Below, piece after piece: positions 11,207 through 19,936 of a stretch of 64,000 nt of DNA. The DNA is from an uncultured Bacteroidales bacterium. Lineage in GTDB: Bacteria; Bacteroidota; Bacteroidia; Bacteroidales; FEN-979. The position numbers were made by a program, and so were the translations under genes. Where the stretch lies: the NCBI GenBank assembly GCA_903887775.1, contig CAISRB010000005.1, positions 144,773-208,772 on the forward strand, given 5' to 3'. The notes under the pieces were generated by a model that ran no database searches, was not told the DNA's origin, and was given only the letters and a program-made list of their open reading frames with translations. How positions within the stretch are numbered: the stretch's first letter is position 1; the number at the start of each line of letters is the position of its first letter.

Positions 11207-13111
11207 TTATTGTTTCAGGCACATCCCTATCATCAGCTCGATTTCGCTCTGCAGCTTCTCTGCACTTTCGAAACCTACGCTTTTGAACCGGATCATCCCG
11301 TTTTTATCGATTATGAATTTGGTGGGGATCCCCTCGACTTTGTATTTGCCTATCACCTGGTCGTCATAATCCATGAGCACGCTGAAGTTGTATTTATTCC
11401 CGGTAATGAAATCTGAAGCTTTTTTCAGTTTTTCGGTCGCTTCGCCTTTTTCCCATGAGTCAATGAACAGGAACTGAACGTCTGGATTGCTGCTGAATTT
11501 ATTCACCTCTTTCTGCATGCTGGGAAGGGATGCTTTGCAGGGTCCGCACCAGGTGGCCCAGAAATCGATCACGACCACTTTCCCCCTGAGTTTTTCCAGA
11601 TCCACTTCTTCGCCCTGCATGGTCTTCAACTTAAATACAGGCGCGGTCTCACTGAGCATGCTCTTTTTGAGCCCTGCTTCGATCTTAAGCTGCGCTTCTT
11701 TCTCCAGAGCCTGGATGTATGCGTCAAACCCGGCATCGGATTTTTTCACGGCGACATAAAGCCTCTTCAGCACTTCCTTTACCGATGATCCTGCCTTGCC
11801 ATCCCTGACAAACTGCTCAAGCTGGGGTTTGCATTTGGCGACGGACAATGTTTTTTCGGCCAGAAGGGCCCAGGTATCGTTTAAACTTGCATCATTCCCT
11901 TTCGTGATAATAATGGCGGCTTCCTGGGTGTATGGGAATCCTTTTTTGTAATTTCCCAGTTTAAACAGCACCATGGCATAAGTGTCGGCATAGCTGGCAT
12001 AGGTCCTTTCCCTCTGTTTTGCCCAAACGCTGGTAGTGATGTAAACAGGCTTGGTGCCGGCGGGGGCGGTTACTTCTTTCTTTGCAGTTGCTGTCGCCCA
12101 GGCCGACATTTCTTCGGCCTTATCCATGTTTTCGCCGCTTTCCTGCATTTTCCAGGCAAGATCGTTGTATATGGACGCAAGGGTCATTTTGTCGCTGAAA
12201 CCGGTCTCCTGTTGCTTCAGAAGGTCCCATTGTTTATTTTCGGCATAGCCCTGGATGATGATGATGTCGCAATTCGATTTCAGGTCTTTGTACTCTTTCC
12301 ACTTTGGATCGGTTTCAATGTTGGAAATTATGGTTTTTGCAAGCTCCGTTCTTTTAACCTTGTCCTCAGTCGAGTAAAACTGTTTTAAGGTCTCCATGAT
12401 CTTCCAGGTTCCGTCGGGGAATTTTACTTTCTCAAGACTGTCGATGAAGGCTGACTGGGCAGGAAGTTTGGCCGTGCTGTAAAGCGCTTTAACCCTCGTG
12501 AAATCCTTTTCCTTTGTAAGCCCGGCTTTCATGGCCGATTCGATCTCCTTTTCTATAATACCCTGGAGCTGGTCTTTCTTCAGTTTCCCTATGAGGTAAT
12601 AATAGATCGATTCATTCGCCCTGGCGTTTTCGGGGTAAAGCGAGCGTTCTTTTTCGATTGCGGCCAGTGCTTTTTCAGGGTTGGCTGTAACTCCGGAATT
12701 CGTGCACTGGCTGATGAAATAATTGGCAAGGCTTGCATAGCTCCCCTTGCAGATCTTGCCGCCGCTCCATAACTGGATGGTATACCCGTCATTGAAATTG
12801 TTATCGAAGGTCTCACCGGTGAAAAAAGCAAGCTGGATGAAGTTCACTGAAGTATCGGTTGTGATAGTTGCAGTATAATCCTTACCCGAAAGTGTGAGGG
12901 GTAAATCGTCGGCTGTTGTTCCTGAACTTCTGTACAGGTAGAATGCAGCCTCGACTTTTTTGGAAGTATTCGCCAGGTCGCCTGCCGGGCGGTAAGTGAT
13001 GGTGATGACATCACCGGGTTTCGGGTTTGCCGGCTGGATCGTGATATTCTGCTGGCCTTTGGATGCAACGCCTGCAAATAAAGCAAGCATAAGGATCATT
13101 AACTTTTTCAT
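11207..13111 (-). CDS. TlpA-family thiol-disulfide oxidoreductase with large N-terminal extension
   Basis: A 634-residue exported protein with a signal peptide at about 1-19 (MKKLMILMLALFAGVASKG). Residues 20-480 form a helical, TPR-like region preceded by a beta domain. Residues 490-634 are a TlpA/ResA-type thioredoxin domain with an intact WCGPC (Trp521, Cys522, Cys525) and the cis-Pro loop VEGIPTKFII. It probably works in the periplasm or as an envelope reductase. The large N-terminal half is typical of Bacteroidota TlpA proteins of unknown partner. It converges on argF with only six bases between the stops. A perfect -7 box is at 13135-13142. Confidence 0.88.
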   Translation of the reverse strand: MKKLMILMLALFAGVASKGQQNITIQPANPKPGDVITITYRPAGDLANTSKKVEAAFYLYRSSGTTADDLPLTLSGKDYTATITTDTSVNFIQLAFFTGETFDNNFNDGYTIQLWSGGKICKGSYASLANYFISQCTNSGVTANPEKALAAIEKERSLYPENARANESIYYYLIGKLKKDQLQGIIEKEIESAMKAGLTKEKDFTRVKALYSTAKLPAQSAFIDSLEKVKFPDGTWKIMETLKQFYSTEDKVKRTELAKTIISNIETDPKWKEYKDLKSNCDIIIIQGYAENKQWDLLKQQETGFSDKMTLASIYNDLAWKMQESGENMDKAEEMSAWATATAKKEVTAPAGTKPVYITTSVWAKQRERTYASYADTYAMVLFKLGNYKKGFPYTQEAAIIITKGNDASLNDTWALLAEKTLSVAKCKPQLEQFVRDGKAGSSVKEVLKRLYVAVKKSDAGFDAYIQALEKEAQLKIEAGLKKSMLSETAPVFKLKTMQGEEVDLEKLRGKVVVIDFWATWCGPCKASLPSMQKEVNKFSSNPDVQFLFIDSWEKGEATEKLKKASDFITGNKYNFSVLMDYDDQVIGKYKVEGIPTKFIIDKNGMIRFKSVGFESAEKLQSEIELMIGMCLKQ

Positions 13112-13134
13112 GCAATCTTATTTTATGGATGTTT

Positions 13135-13142
13135 CAAAGGTA
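13135..13142 (-). promoter_or_regulatory. -7 box TACCTTTG for the TlpA gene
   Basis: A perfect TAnnTTTG on the minus strand 24 bases before the ATG at 13111. No clear -33 TTG is seen at 19-21 bases. Confidence 0.5.
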
Positions 13143-13210
13143 AGAAAGAATCATTTTCCGCCATACCGCTGGAAACTTCCATTTTTCTTTGCATATGAAT
13201 CCCCGCGAAG

Positions 13211-13240
13211 GCATTCCCCGCTGCTTGAGGCGGGGCTAGC
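13211..13240. repeat. GC-rich palindrome, REP-like
   Basis: ATTCCCCGCTGCTTGAGG carries the stem CCCCGC (13216-13221) and GCGGGG (13230-13235) with an 8-base loop. It resembles the element at 4086-4130. It lies between the Cys/Met-rich gene and the TlpA gene, and no T-run follows on either strand. Confidence 0.45.
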
Positions 13241-13255
13241 GAGCAAAAAATGAAA

Positions 13256-13921
13256 TCAGTCCTTGTCTTTTTTCCCTTCTTCCTTTTCTTTCTTCAAAGG
13301 CTGCTTATTCAGAATATCTCCTTTAGGGGAGATCTGCACTTCATAAGCTTCTTTGCCATTGTTGACGTCTATCTCGTAGCACAGTCCTTTTTCGGGTGTT
13401 TCAACTTTGGCAACTTCCGAGATCTTGTAACCGGGAAAGTTCTTTGCCACGGAAGCAGAAACTTCTTTTGGCAGATCGGATTCTTTTATATCAGTTTCAG
13501 ATCCCGGATGTTTAGACATTTTGCAACAAGCACCCTGCATTCCGCAGGCCTGACCTTTTCCCATCATTTCGGGGGGGCAGGCTCCACGGACTTTTCCCAT
13601 CATTTCGGGGGAGCAGGCTCCGGGGCCTTTTTCCATCATCTCAGGGGGGCAGCATCCGGGGCCTTTTCCCATCATTTGAGGGGGGCAGCATCCACGGCCT
13701 TTTTCCATCATCTCATACCGGCAACCCTGATGATGGTTAAAACAATGATGTTTCATCCTGCATATTCCGCCTGCAATAAATCCGAGGAAAAGGAGGAATC
13801 CGACTGCGATGAAGAACCAGGAAATAAAGGTAAAGAATTTACCTTGCATGTCTTTCTTGAATTTGGCCAGCAACAGGGTGCCTGCAAGGATGGCCAGCAA
13901 AGAAACAGCTAAAATATGCAT
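13256..13921 (-). CDS. Membrane protein with Cys/Met-rich 12-residue repeats and PepSY-like C-terminus
   Basis: A 221-residue protein in four parts. Residues 1-20 and about 30-52 are membrane segments. Residues 53-69 are rich in His and Cys (CRMKHHCFNHHQGC). Residues 70-129 are five tandem copies of a 12-residue unit, (E/Q)MM(E/G)KGxG(C/A)C(P/S)P. Residues 140-205 form a PepSY-like/BLIP-type alpha-beta domain (LPKEVSASVAKNFPGYKISE). The tail is a charged Lys/Glu run. The dense Met, Cys and His content suggests soft-metal (copper-type) binding at the membrane surface; that is inference, and no known metal-chaperone family matches. It stands between the TlpA gene and the methyltransferase pair, with its own start at ATG 13921. 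Confidence 0.75.
   Translation of the reverse strand: MHILAVSLLAILAGTLLLAKFKKDMQGKFFTFISWFFIAVGFLLFLGFIAGGICRMKHHCFNHHQGCRYEMMEKGRGCCPPQMMGKGPGCCPPEMMEKGPGACSPEMMGKVRGACPPEMMGKGQACGMQGACCKMSKHPGSETDIKESDLPKEVSASVAKNFPGYKISEVAKVETPEKGLCYEIDVNNGKEAYEVQISPKGDILNKQPLKKEKEEGKKDKD
13535..13714 (-). repeat. Five 36-bp tandem repeats in the Cys/Met-rich gene
   Basis: The 36-base units encode the 12-residue (E/Q)MMxKGxGxCPP copies at residues 70-129. At DNA level the copies are close to identical in the CCCATCATTTCGGGGG portion, so they are probably recent and liable to gain or lose units. Confidence 0.8.
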
Positions 13922-13980
13922 AATCTGAAATATTAATACTGACTACTCTTTGTTACGGTTTTCGTCTTTTCCGCTTTGTC

Positions 13981-14619
13981 TCAGGAACACAAAGTTACAA
14001 CTTCCCTGATATTTTTCCCGGTTTCCAATGAATCAAGTGCAAATTTAGCAACCCCGGCCCTGCTTATACTTCCGCCTGTTGGTTTTCCCGATACAGCCTT
14101 GTATGCGTTTGATTCCTTGTTTGTGAGCATTACGGGCCGTGCGATCGTCCAGTCGAGCTTTGAGCCCCTTATGAGTTGTTCATGTCGGTCGTGGTCCTGG
14201 TATGCCTTCCAGATGTTACTGTAACGCATCAGCAGACGGGCAAAAAGGATCATGTCTTTCCACGAATCACCTACCCCGGAGGCTGAAATGGTAATGATCC
14301 TTTTGACGTTGTTCTTCTCCATCGCAGGGATCAGCGCTTTCACGGAATCCGAAACGAGGGTCAGGGGTGATATGACTTTTGAGAACGGATTATCGGATGA
14401 ACGGTTTATATTCAGCGATACAAATACGGCATCGATACCTTTCAGCGAGTTTTCCAACAGCTGTTTATCAGTTGGTAAACCCTCGATGTAGCTTACGTTG
14501 GGAATGTCGCCACGGCTTTTATCTCTTACAATCGCAGTTACCTGGTGGTTCCTTTCGGAAGCGATTTTTGCGAATATTTTGCCGGTACGGCCTGTTGCTC
14601 CTAAAATTAATATGTTCAT
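13981..14619 (-). CDS. NAD(P)-binding (NmrA/SDR-like) protein
   Basis: A 212-residue protein with an N-terminal Rossmann motif GATGRTGKIFA (about residues 7-17) in MNILILGATGRTG, followed by the extended-SDR pattern ISASGVGD and ARPVMLTN. This is the NAD(P)H-binding family typified by small flavin or NADP reductases and NmrA-like sensors; no catalytic YxxxK is seen. Start chosen at ATG 14619, because the ATG overlaps the TGA of the upstream methyltransferase (ATGA), which indicates translational coupling. The longer frame from 14643 would extend into that gene. Substrate unknown. Confidence 0.83.
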   Translation of the reverse strand: MNILILGATGRTGKIFAKIASERNHQVTAIVRDKSRGDIPNVSYIEGLPTDKQLLENSLKGIDAVFVSLNINRSSDNPFSKVISPLTLVSDSVKALIPAMEKNNVKRIITISASGVGDSWKDMILFARLLMRYSNIWKAYQDHDRHEQLIRGSKLDWTIARPVMLTNKESNAYKAVSGKPTGGSISRAGVAKFALDSLETGKNIREVVTLCS

Positions 14620-15182
14620 ATTGTTTTTTTTAAGGGTTTGCATGTGATAAAGGATTTATTCCCGGCTGTAATCTCCCAGTATCCTGAACCAATTACTTTT
14701 TCTTTTGTCTGTTCCCTTGGCTGATGCCCGTCCTCAAGGATCAGGATCCCATCCGGCCTGGTAATGCTGAACAGTAATTGCAGGAAAGCCTTATGATCAC
14801 GAACCATATGGAACATATCCAGGGCATAGATCAGGTCTGCTGTGTGAAGAGGGATGTCTACAGTTTTCCCATCGGTGAGCAGGGGTGTGACATTTTTCAG
14901 ATGATGTTTCTCAATAATCCGCCTTGCTGATTCCACGGCCAGGGGATGTATGTCGACGCCATACACGATTCCCTTATCACCAACCCTCCCTGAAGCTGAT
15001 TTCAGGTACCTGCCGGTTCCGCAACCCCAGTCGACGACGGTCTGACCTTCCCTGATATTAAAAGGTTTAAGCCTGCTGTCGGGGGATTTGATGAAATCGC
15101 TTACATTGAACATGAATGCCATGATCCTGAAAGCCCAGTCTGGCATCCTGTCCATTTCATTGCCGCAAAGTACTTTTTTCAT
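14616..15182 (-). CDS. Class I SAM-dependent methyltransferase
   Basis: A 188-residue methyltransferase with SAM motif I VVDWGCGTG (49-57), an acidic motif II near GVDIHPLAVE, and motif IV around ALDMFHMV. The size and the sequence LKPFNIREGQTVVDWGCG suggest a UbiE/COQ5-like small-molecule methylase; the substrate cannot be told. Its TGA overlaps the next gene's ATG by an ATGA, so the two are one coupled unit. It follows the YCF48 gene by a 37-base gap and may share its transcript. Confidence 0.85.
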   Translation of the reverse strand: MKKVLCGNEMDRMPDWAFRIMAFMFNVSDFIKSPDSRLKPFNIREGQTVVDWGCGTGRYLKSASGRVGDKGIVYGVDIHPLAVESARRIIEKHHLKNVTPLLTDGKTVDIPLHTADLIYALDMFHMVRDHKAFLQLLFSITRPDGILILEDGHQPREQTKEKVIGSGYWEITAGNKSFITCKPLKKTI

Positions 15183-15219
15183 CTTAAACTCAGAATTAAT
15201 GTTTAATCATCAATTATTC

Positions 15220-17361
15220 TTACAGGCACCGCCTGATGACCTTTGCCGTCAGTGTTTCATTGCTGCCGGAAAACCTGATAATATACACCCCTGCGCCCAG
15301 GCCGCTGAGGCTGACCCGGGTACTGCGGCTCAGCACGGCTTGTTCGAACACAGTTCGGCCGTTAAGGTCGCAAATCGAGAGCCTGCCTTTTTTCAGGTTG
15401 ATGCGCTCCGGCAAAACGACCATGACATGGTCTGTGGCAGGGACAGGGTACACCAACATGTTATTCTCATTAAGGGGTATTTCGGGAACCTTTGTCCCTC
15501 CGTCGGAGGTTTTCAGGATCACGCCTCCGTAACCGGCGGCAAAACCTGTATTCAGACCGGTAAAACAGGCTGCATTCATCTTCCCGATATTCTGGGGATG
15601 CACGGGAACCCAGTTTGCACCCCCGTCGGTCGTTTTTACAATGATGCCTCCCGATCCGAGAGTGCCCCCGACAGCATACCCGGTATTCGTTCCGGTAAAA
15701 TACAACGACATGACATAGGCGGTTGGCACGCTGCTTACCGGGGCCCAGTTCCCGCCACCGTCGTATGTTTTAAGAACCACCCCATTTGTTCCTGCTGCGT
15801 AACCGGTCAGGGAATCGGGGAAATAAACCGTAAGCAGGTCCTCGAAAGTCCCTGAAGGTCTGCTGGTCCAGCTTAGTCCTGCATCCGTGGATCTCAAAAT
15901 GGTGCCTGAATCACCTGCAATCAAACCTGTATGCTTATCCGGGAAATCAACTGAATTCAGGTTCTTCTTTGACCCGGAAGCAACAAGGTCCCAGTGGCCT
16001 CCCTCGTCGGCAGTCAATATGATGGTTCCGTTCCACCCAACCGCAATCCCTTTGTACGAGCTCCCGTAAGGAAAACACCTGACCCCGTTCAGGATTTCAT
16101 ACGTTGCTGAATTGAGCTTCACCCAGCTTGTTCCATCGTTGGTGGTCTTAATGATGGTCCCGCTGTCTCCGACGGCAAAAACAGTGGTGAGGCCGGAGTT
16201 TTCGTAAAAACAGTCTGAAAATAAATTTTTATCGGTCCCTGTATTAAGAATTGTCCAGCCGTAGCCCCCGTCGGTGGTCTTCAGCACCGTGCCTGCTTCT
16301 CCCGAAATGTAAGCTGTTTGGGGTGCCGTAAAGCATATCGAGGTCAGCATGTTCTCAGTTCCTTTCACAAACTTCGACCATCTTGTCCCGCTGTCAGTGG
16401 TCTTCATTACCAGGCCCTCGCTGCCGGCTATATAGCCTGTACTGTTCTGCCCTTCCCGCATGAATACGATGTTGTTCAGGTCGAGGTTCGACGGCCTGTG
16501 CTGCCCGGTCCAGTTGGCTCCCCCGTCAACGGTTTTAAAGAATGAGCCCAGGGTTCCCGTGGCATAACCGGTATTGCTGTCGGTGAAGTATATCGATAAC
16601 AGGTCAAAATACTCGGGACCGATCTGTTTCTGTAAAACCCATGTTTCGCCTGCATCGGTGGTTTTATAAATGTAGCTCGTGTCGGCCGGGGGGCCCGGGC
16701 TGCGTTTATAAATTACTTCGTGGCCCACTGCATAACCCGTGTTCTGATCAGGGAAACAAACCGAGGTGAGTTCCACATCCGAGGCCGGACTTTTTGCAGC
16801 CCAGTTCAGTCCTGCATCGGTTGTTTTAAGGAAGGTGCCGTCCATTCCCACTACATAGCCGGTATTCGCATTCGTGAAACAGACGGAATACAGGGATTTG
16901 GTCACTCCCGTGTGCAGCGCAGTCCAGCTTGACCCTCCGTCGGTAGTCTTAAGGATGAGGCCGTACCAGCCTGAAATGTATCCCGTGGCGGCATCTGTGA
17001 AAAAGATTGAAGTCAGGTTATTGGTTACACCTGAATTCACCAAAGCCCAATTGCTCCCCCCGTTACCCGTCTTTACGATAACTCCGTCATCGCCAACGGC
17101 AATACCCGAAAGCAGGCTCCGAAAATAAACCGAGTTCAGTTGATTGAAGACGCCTGAAGACTGGCTCGTCCAATTCGTCCCGCCATCGATGGTGCTGAGT
17201 ATTGTGCCGTAACCACCTGCGATGAAACCATGATCGGCATCAGGAAAATTCACGCAGTTGAGATTCCAGCTGGGAGGGTAAGGGTTTACGCATTCCCAGT
17301 CCTGGGCCTGGATTCCGACCGATGAAATAATTGCCGTGAGCAGGAGGATCAATTTTTTCAT
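15220..17361 (-). CDS. Secreted YCF48/BNR-repeat beta-propeller protein with T9SS sorting domain
   Basis: A 713-residue protein. A signal peptide (1-19, ending VGIQAQ) is followed by about fourteen repeats of 40-45 residues with the pattern TxDGGxxW and FxDxxTGYxxGxxGxxLKT. These are YCF48/BNR-like propeller repeats, as in plant and cyanobacterial photosystem II stability factors and sialidase-like proteins. Residues about 635-713 form a type A T9SS C-terminal sorting domain (VYPVPATDHVMVVLP ... LSICDLNGRTVF). It is therefore probably carried over the outer membrane by the Por system and anchored or released outside. The ligand is unknown and no glycosidase residues were identified. Confidence 0.88.
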   Translation of the reverse strand: MKKLILLLTAIISSVGIQAQDWECVNPYPPSWNLNCVNFPDADHGFIAGGYGTILSTIDGGTNWTSQSSGVFNQLNSVYFRSLLSGIAVGDDGVIVKTGNGGSNWALVNSGVTNNLTSIFFTDAATGYISGWYGLILKTTDGGSSWTALHTGVTKSLYSVCFTNANTGYVVGMDGTFLKTTDAGLNWAAKSPASDVELTSVCFPDQNTGYAVGHEVIYKRSPGPPADTSYIYKTTDAGETWVLQKQIGPEYFDLLSIYFTDSNTGYATGTLGSFFKTVDGGANWTGQHRPSNLDLNNIVFMREGQNSTGYIAGSEGLVMKTTDSGTRWSKFVKGTENMLTSICFTAPQTAYISGEAGTVLKTTDGGYGWTILNTGTDKNLFSDCFYENSGLTTVFAVGDSGTIIKTTNDGTSWVKLNSATYEILNGVRCFPYGSSYKGIAVGWNGTIILTADEGGHWDLVASGSKKNLNSVDFPDKHTGLIAGDSGTILRSTDAGLSWTSRPSGTFEDLLTVYFPDSLTGYAAGTNGVVLKTYDGGGNWAPVSSVPTAYVMSLYFTGTNTGYAVGGTLGSGGIIVKTTDGGANWVPVHPQNIGKMNAACFTGLNTGFAAGYGGVILKTSDGGTKVPEIPLNENNMLVYPVPATDHVMVVLPERINLKKGRLSICDLNGRTVFEQAVLSRSTRVSLSGLGAGVYIIRFSGSNETLTAKVIRRCL

Positions 17362-17399
17362 AACCAGGGTTTTATCACTTCAAAAAATAACGCATCCGG

Positions 17400-18095
17400 C
17401 TAACCCGGCAAACTTGTCGCCGGGATCACCTTGCCGTTCTCACACATCAGCATACGGGCCGGGTATTTGTCGATAAGCCCGTAATTATGAGTTGCCACCA
17501 CAACAGCCCTTCCTGTTCTGCTTATGTCGGTGAGCAGGCTGATGATCCCCTCCGAACTTTCAGGGTCCAGGTTACCTGTGGGCTCATCAGCCAGTATGAT
17601 CTCGGGGTCATTGACCAGGGCCCGGGCGATCGCAACCCTCTGTTGCTCTCCTCCCGACAGCTGGTGGGGCATCTTGTTGCCCTTGTTCCCCAGGCTTGAT
17701 TTGGCAAGCACTTCCATCAGTCTTTTCTGCATCTGCCGTTTGTCTTTCCAGCCCGTGGCCCGCATTACGAACAGCAGGTTCTCGTTCACGGAACGGTCGG
17801 TCAGCAACTGAAAATCCTGGAATACTATGCCGAGTTTCCTCCTGAGAAACGGGACGTCGTCGTAGAGTATCCTTCTCAGGTCATATCCTACGACACGTGC
17901 GGTGCCGTTTCTCATCGGCAGTTCCGCATATATGGTCTTAAGCAGGCTGCTTTTGCCGCTCCCGGTGCGTCCTATCAGGTAAACGAACTCCCCCTTGCTT
18001 ACACTCAGGCTGACATTGGCAAGGATGAGGTTTTCGTTCTGGTAAACCGAAACCCGGTCAAGCTCTATAACACGTTCTGAAAATGGCTGATTCAT
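17400..18095 (-). CDS. ftsE: FtsE-like ABC transporter ATP-binding protein
   Basis: A 231-residue ABC ATPase. It has Walker [10 protein letters not shown] (about 42-50), Q-loop near FQDFQ, signature LSGGEQQR, Walker [12 protein letters not shown] and a switch His in VATHNYGL. Sequence and length fit FtsE, which with FtsX links septum constriction to peptidoglycan hydrolases. The partner ftsX is not adjacent; a LolC/E-type permease sits far away at 33719. It lies 11 bases after the polytopic gene upstream, in a run rlmB - glycosyltransferase-like - ftsE, followed 38 bases later by the YCF48 gene. Confidence 0.85.
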   Translation of the reverse strand: MNQPFSERVIELDRVSVYQNENLILANVSLSVSKGEFVYLIGRTGSGKSSLLKTIYAELPMRNGTARVVGYDLRRILYDDVPFLRRKLGIVFQDFQLLTDRSVNENLLFVMRATGWKDKRQMQKRLMEVLAKSSLGNKGNKMPHQLSGGEQQRVAIARALVNDPEIILADEPTGNLDPESSEGIISLLTDISRTGRAVVVATHNYGLIDKYPARMLMCENGKVIPATSLPG

Positions 18096-18106
18096 GAAGT
18101 TTTGAA

Positions 18107-19936
18107 TTAATGTGCCGGTAAAACGATTCCTTCTATTCTCCGATAATCTGTTATGTTTTTAAGGGAAATGTAATCCACCTTCATATCGTCAATAAATATC
18201 GGGAGGTATTTTGCCGGGTTAAAGAAATACACTTTGGCTATCGCGTCTTTCGGCAGGCCTGACGGGACGTAATAAGCAACCTCTACCTTCACCCATTCAT
18301 CGGGTTTTATAAATTTCAGAAGGTAGAAGGGGTTATAACTGATCCCCCTGCCCTTTAAGCTGAAATCCACGACCAGGGTGGCGTCGGTGCGTTCACGGGG
18401 CGACAGTACCATCGCCGTTACAAGGATTACACGGTTGGCTGTTGTGAAAAGACTGTCGGGCTTCACTTCCATGCCTGAACTGTAAGGCAGGCTGGTGTCG
18501 GCCCTGGATGACCAGCTTCCGCTGTAAGAAACAAGGTTGGTGCGGCTTTTATTGTTCATCCACGGCATCTCCTTCTCCATATCATTCGTGAAGGATCTTT
18601 CGGAAACGATGGCCTCCTTCGGAATATATGCTTTAGCCTTCTTTTCTGTGCTGAAAAATGAATCCCAGAAGATCCCGGAAGTGATGATGTATGGAGGGTA
18701 GATCCATTTCGTATGCTGGTAATACTGGAATATGTTAAGGGCCGAAAGGGCGATCAGCAATACAGTGATCGCCCTGCGCACTGTGACCGACCTGAAATTC
18801 CCGTACAGGAAAACGAGCAATAAGCCGACGACCGCATAAATGTCAATGAAAACCCTCTGCCCGCATTTTGATGCATAGTACCATACCCACCAGCTCGAGG
18901 CAAGATAGATGAAAAGAACCAGGAAAATGAACAGGACAACCGCATGGAACCAGCTTTTCCTGTACAGGCCAATAAATCCGAACATCGAAACAAAAGCGAC
19001 CGGCGTATAAATGAACCAGCCCCTGTTATAACTGCCCAGGATACTGAAAAAATACGGGTTCAGGAAGTAAAAACCCTCGTCCCCGTAAGAATATACGACC
19101 CAGCTGCCACTTTGCAATTTCCAGAGGAGAAAGGGAATGAACATCAGCAGTAAAAAAATAACAAGACCTGTTATCACGGATGACTTTGCGGCTAAAAGCC
19201 GGACAATAGTATTGGTAAGCCTCTGCCTGCTCCCCGTGACAAAAGGGATCAGCAGAATAACCAGGGCGTTGGTCGGGCGTATCAGGATGATCAGGGCCAG
19301 AATAAAAATGGATATCCCGAACCATTTCGTTTTTACGGTATGTGTAAGGTTATAAATCGCGAGAAGGAAGCTTGTGATCAGGGCGAACGAGTATACATGC
19401 GTCATGGATCCTTCCGTTATCGTGTAATAAACGAGGTTGGTGCCCAGGGCGATGACGGCTGAGATGAAAGCTGCATTTTTTTCTGAAGAGCCGAATTTAA
19501 TGAGCAGCCTCATCAGTGTCCTCGCCCCAAGCCAAAGGAAAAACAGGGAAGCCAGGGCAATCATATATTGGTAGGGCGGGGAATACCCGTCGGCCGGGTA
19601 CAATTCCAGGTAAGCAACGAAATGTGCGAATAAAAAGAAAGGTGCCCAGACCACTGCCATGCCGGGAAAAGTCTTGTTGACCACCCCGTCGCCGGCTTTC
19701 ATCCTGAACTCCTTGAAGGAGGATTTGTCGCGGGGGTAATAAACATATTCGTAGTTTTCCACGAAACGGTACTGCAGGTCCTGGTGTATGAAGATTGCCG
19801 GAAGATAGGCGTAGTAAGCTTTACCGTCGCTGTTGATGACCCTGTCCCAGGGTTTTTCAGGGCTCTTGAAGCCGAAAAACAGAAAGATATAAAGCAATAC
19901 TATGATCTCCGGTGTAAATCGGTATATTAACTTCAT
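18107..19936 (-). CDS. Polytopic membrane protein, glycosyltransferase family 39/87-like
   Basis: A 609-residue protein with about eleven hydrophobic segments in its first 420 residues and a C-terminal soluble beta-rich domain of about 190 residues. The first luminal loop contains SDGKAYYAYLPAIF, similar in layout to the acidic loop of GT-C enzymes that use polyprenol-phosphate sugars, but a clear DxD/ExD was not found. A role in transferring sugars to lipids or protein on the periplasmic face is inference. Its ATG overlaps the rlmB stop as ATGA, so it is translationally coupled to an rRNA methylase, an unlikely functional pair. Confidence 0.7.
   Translation of the reverse strand: MKLIYRFTPEIIVLLYIFLFFGFKSPEKPWDRVINSDGKAYYAYLPAIFIHQDLQYRFVENYEYVYYPRDKSSFKEFRMKAGDGVVNKTFPGMAVVWAPFFLFAHFVAYLELYPADGYSPPYQYMIALASLFFLWLGARTLMRLLIKFGSSEKNAAFISAVIALGTNLVYYTITEGSMTHVYSFALITSFLLAIYNLTHTVKTKWFGISIFILALIILIRPTNALVILLIPFVTGSRQRLTNTIVRLLAAKSSVITGLVIFLLLMFIPFLLWKLQSGSWVVYSYGDEGFYFLNPYFFSILGSYNRGWFIYTPVAFVSMFGFIGLYRKSWFHAVVLFIFLVLFIYLASSWWVWYYASKCGQRVFIDIYAVVGLLLVFLYGNFRSVTVRRAITVLLIALSALNIFQYYQHTKWIYPPYIITSGIFWDSFFSTEKKAKAYIPKEAIVSERSFTNDMEKEMPWMNNKSRTNLVSYSGSWSSRADTSLPYSSGMEVKPDSLFTTANRVILVTAMVLSPRERTDATLVVDFSLKGRGISYNPFYLLKFIKPDEWVKVEVAYYVPSGLPKDAIAKVYFFNPAKYLPIFIDDMKVDYISLKNITDYRRIEGIVLPAH

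Noticed and set aside
13250-13912. Forward open frame opposite the Cys/Met-rich gene
   Set aside because: It is antisense; its repeats are only the reverse reading of the dodecad copies, and it lacks a start context or family.
15088-15855. Forward frame opposite the methyltransferase and YCF48 genes
   Set aside because: The opposite strand has clear SAM and T9SS motifs; this frame has no recognisable protein features.
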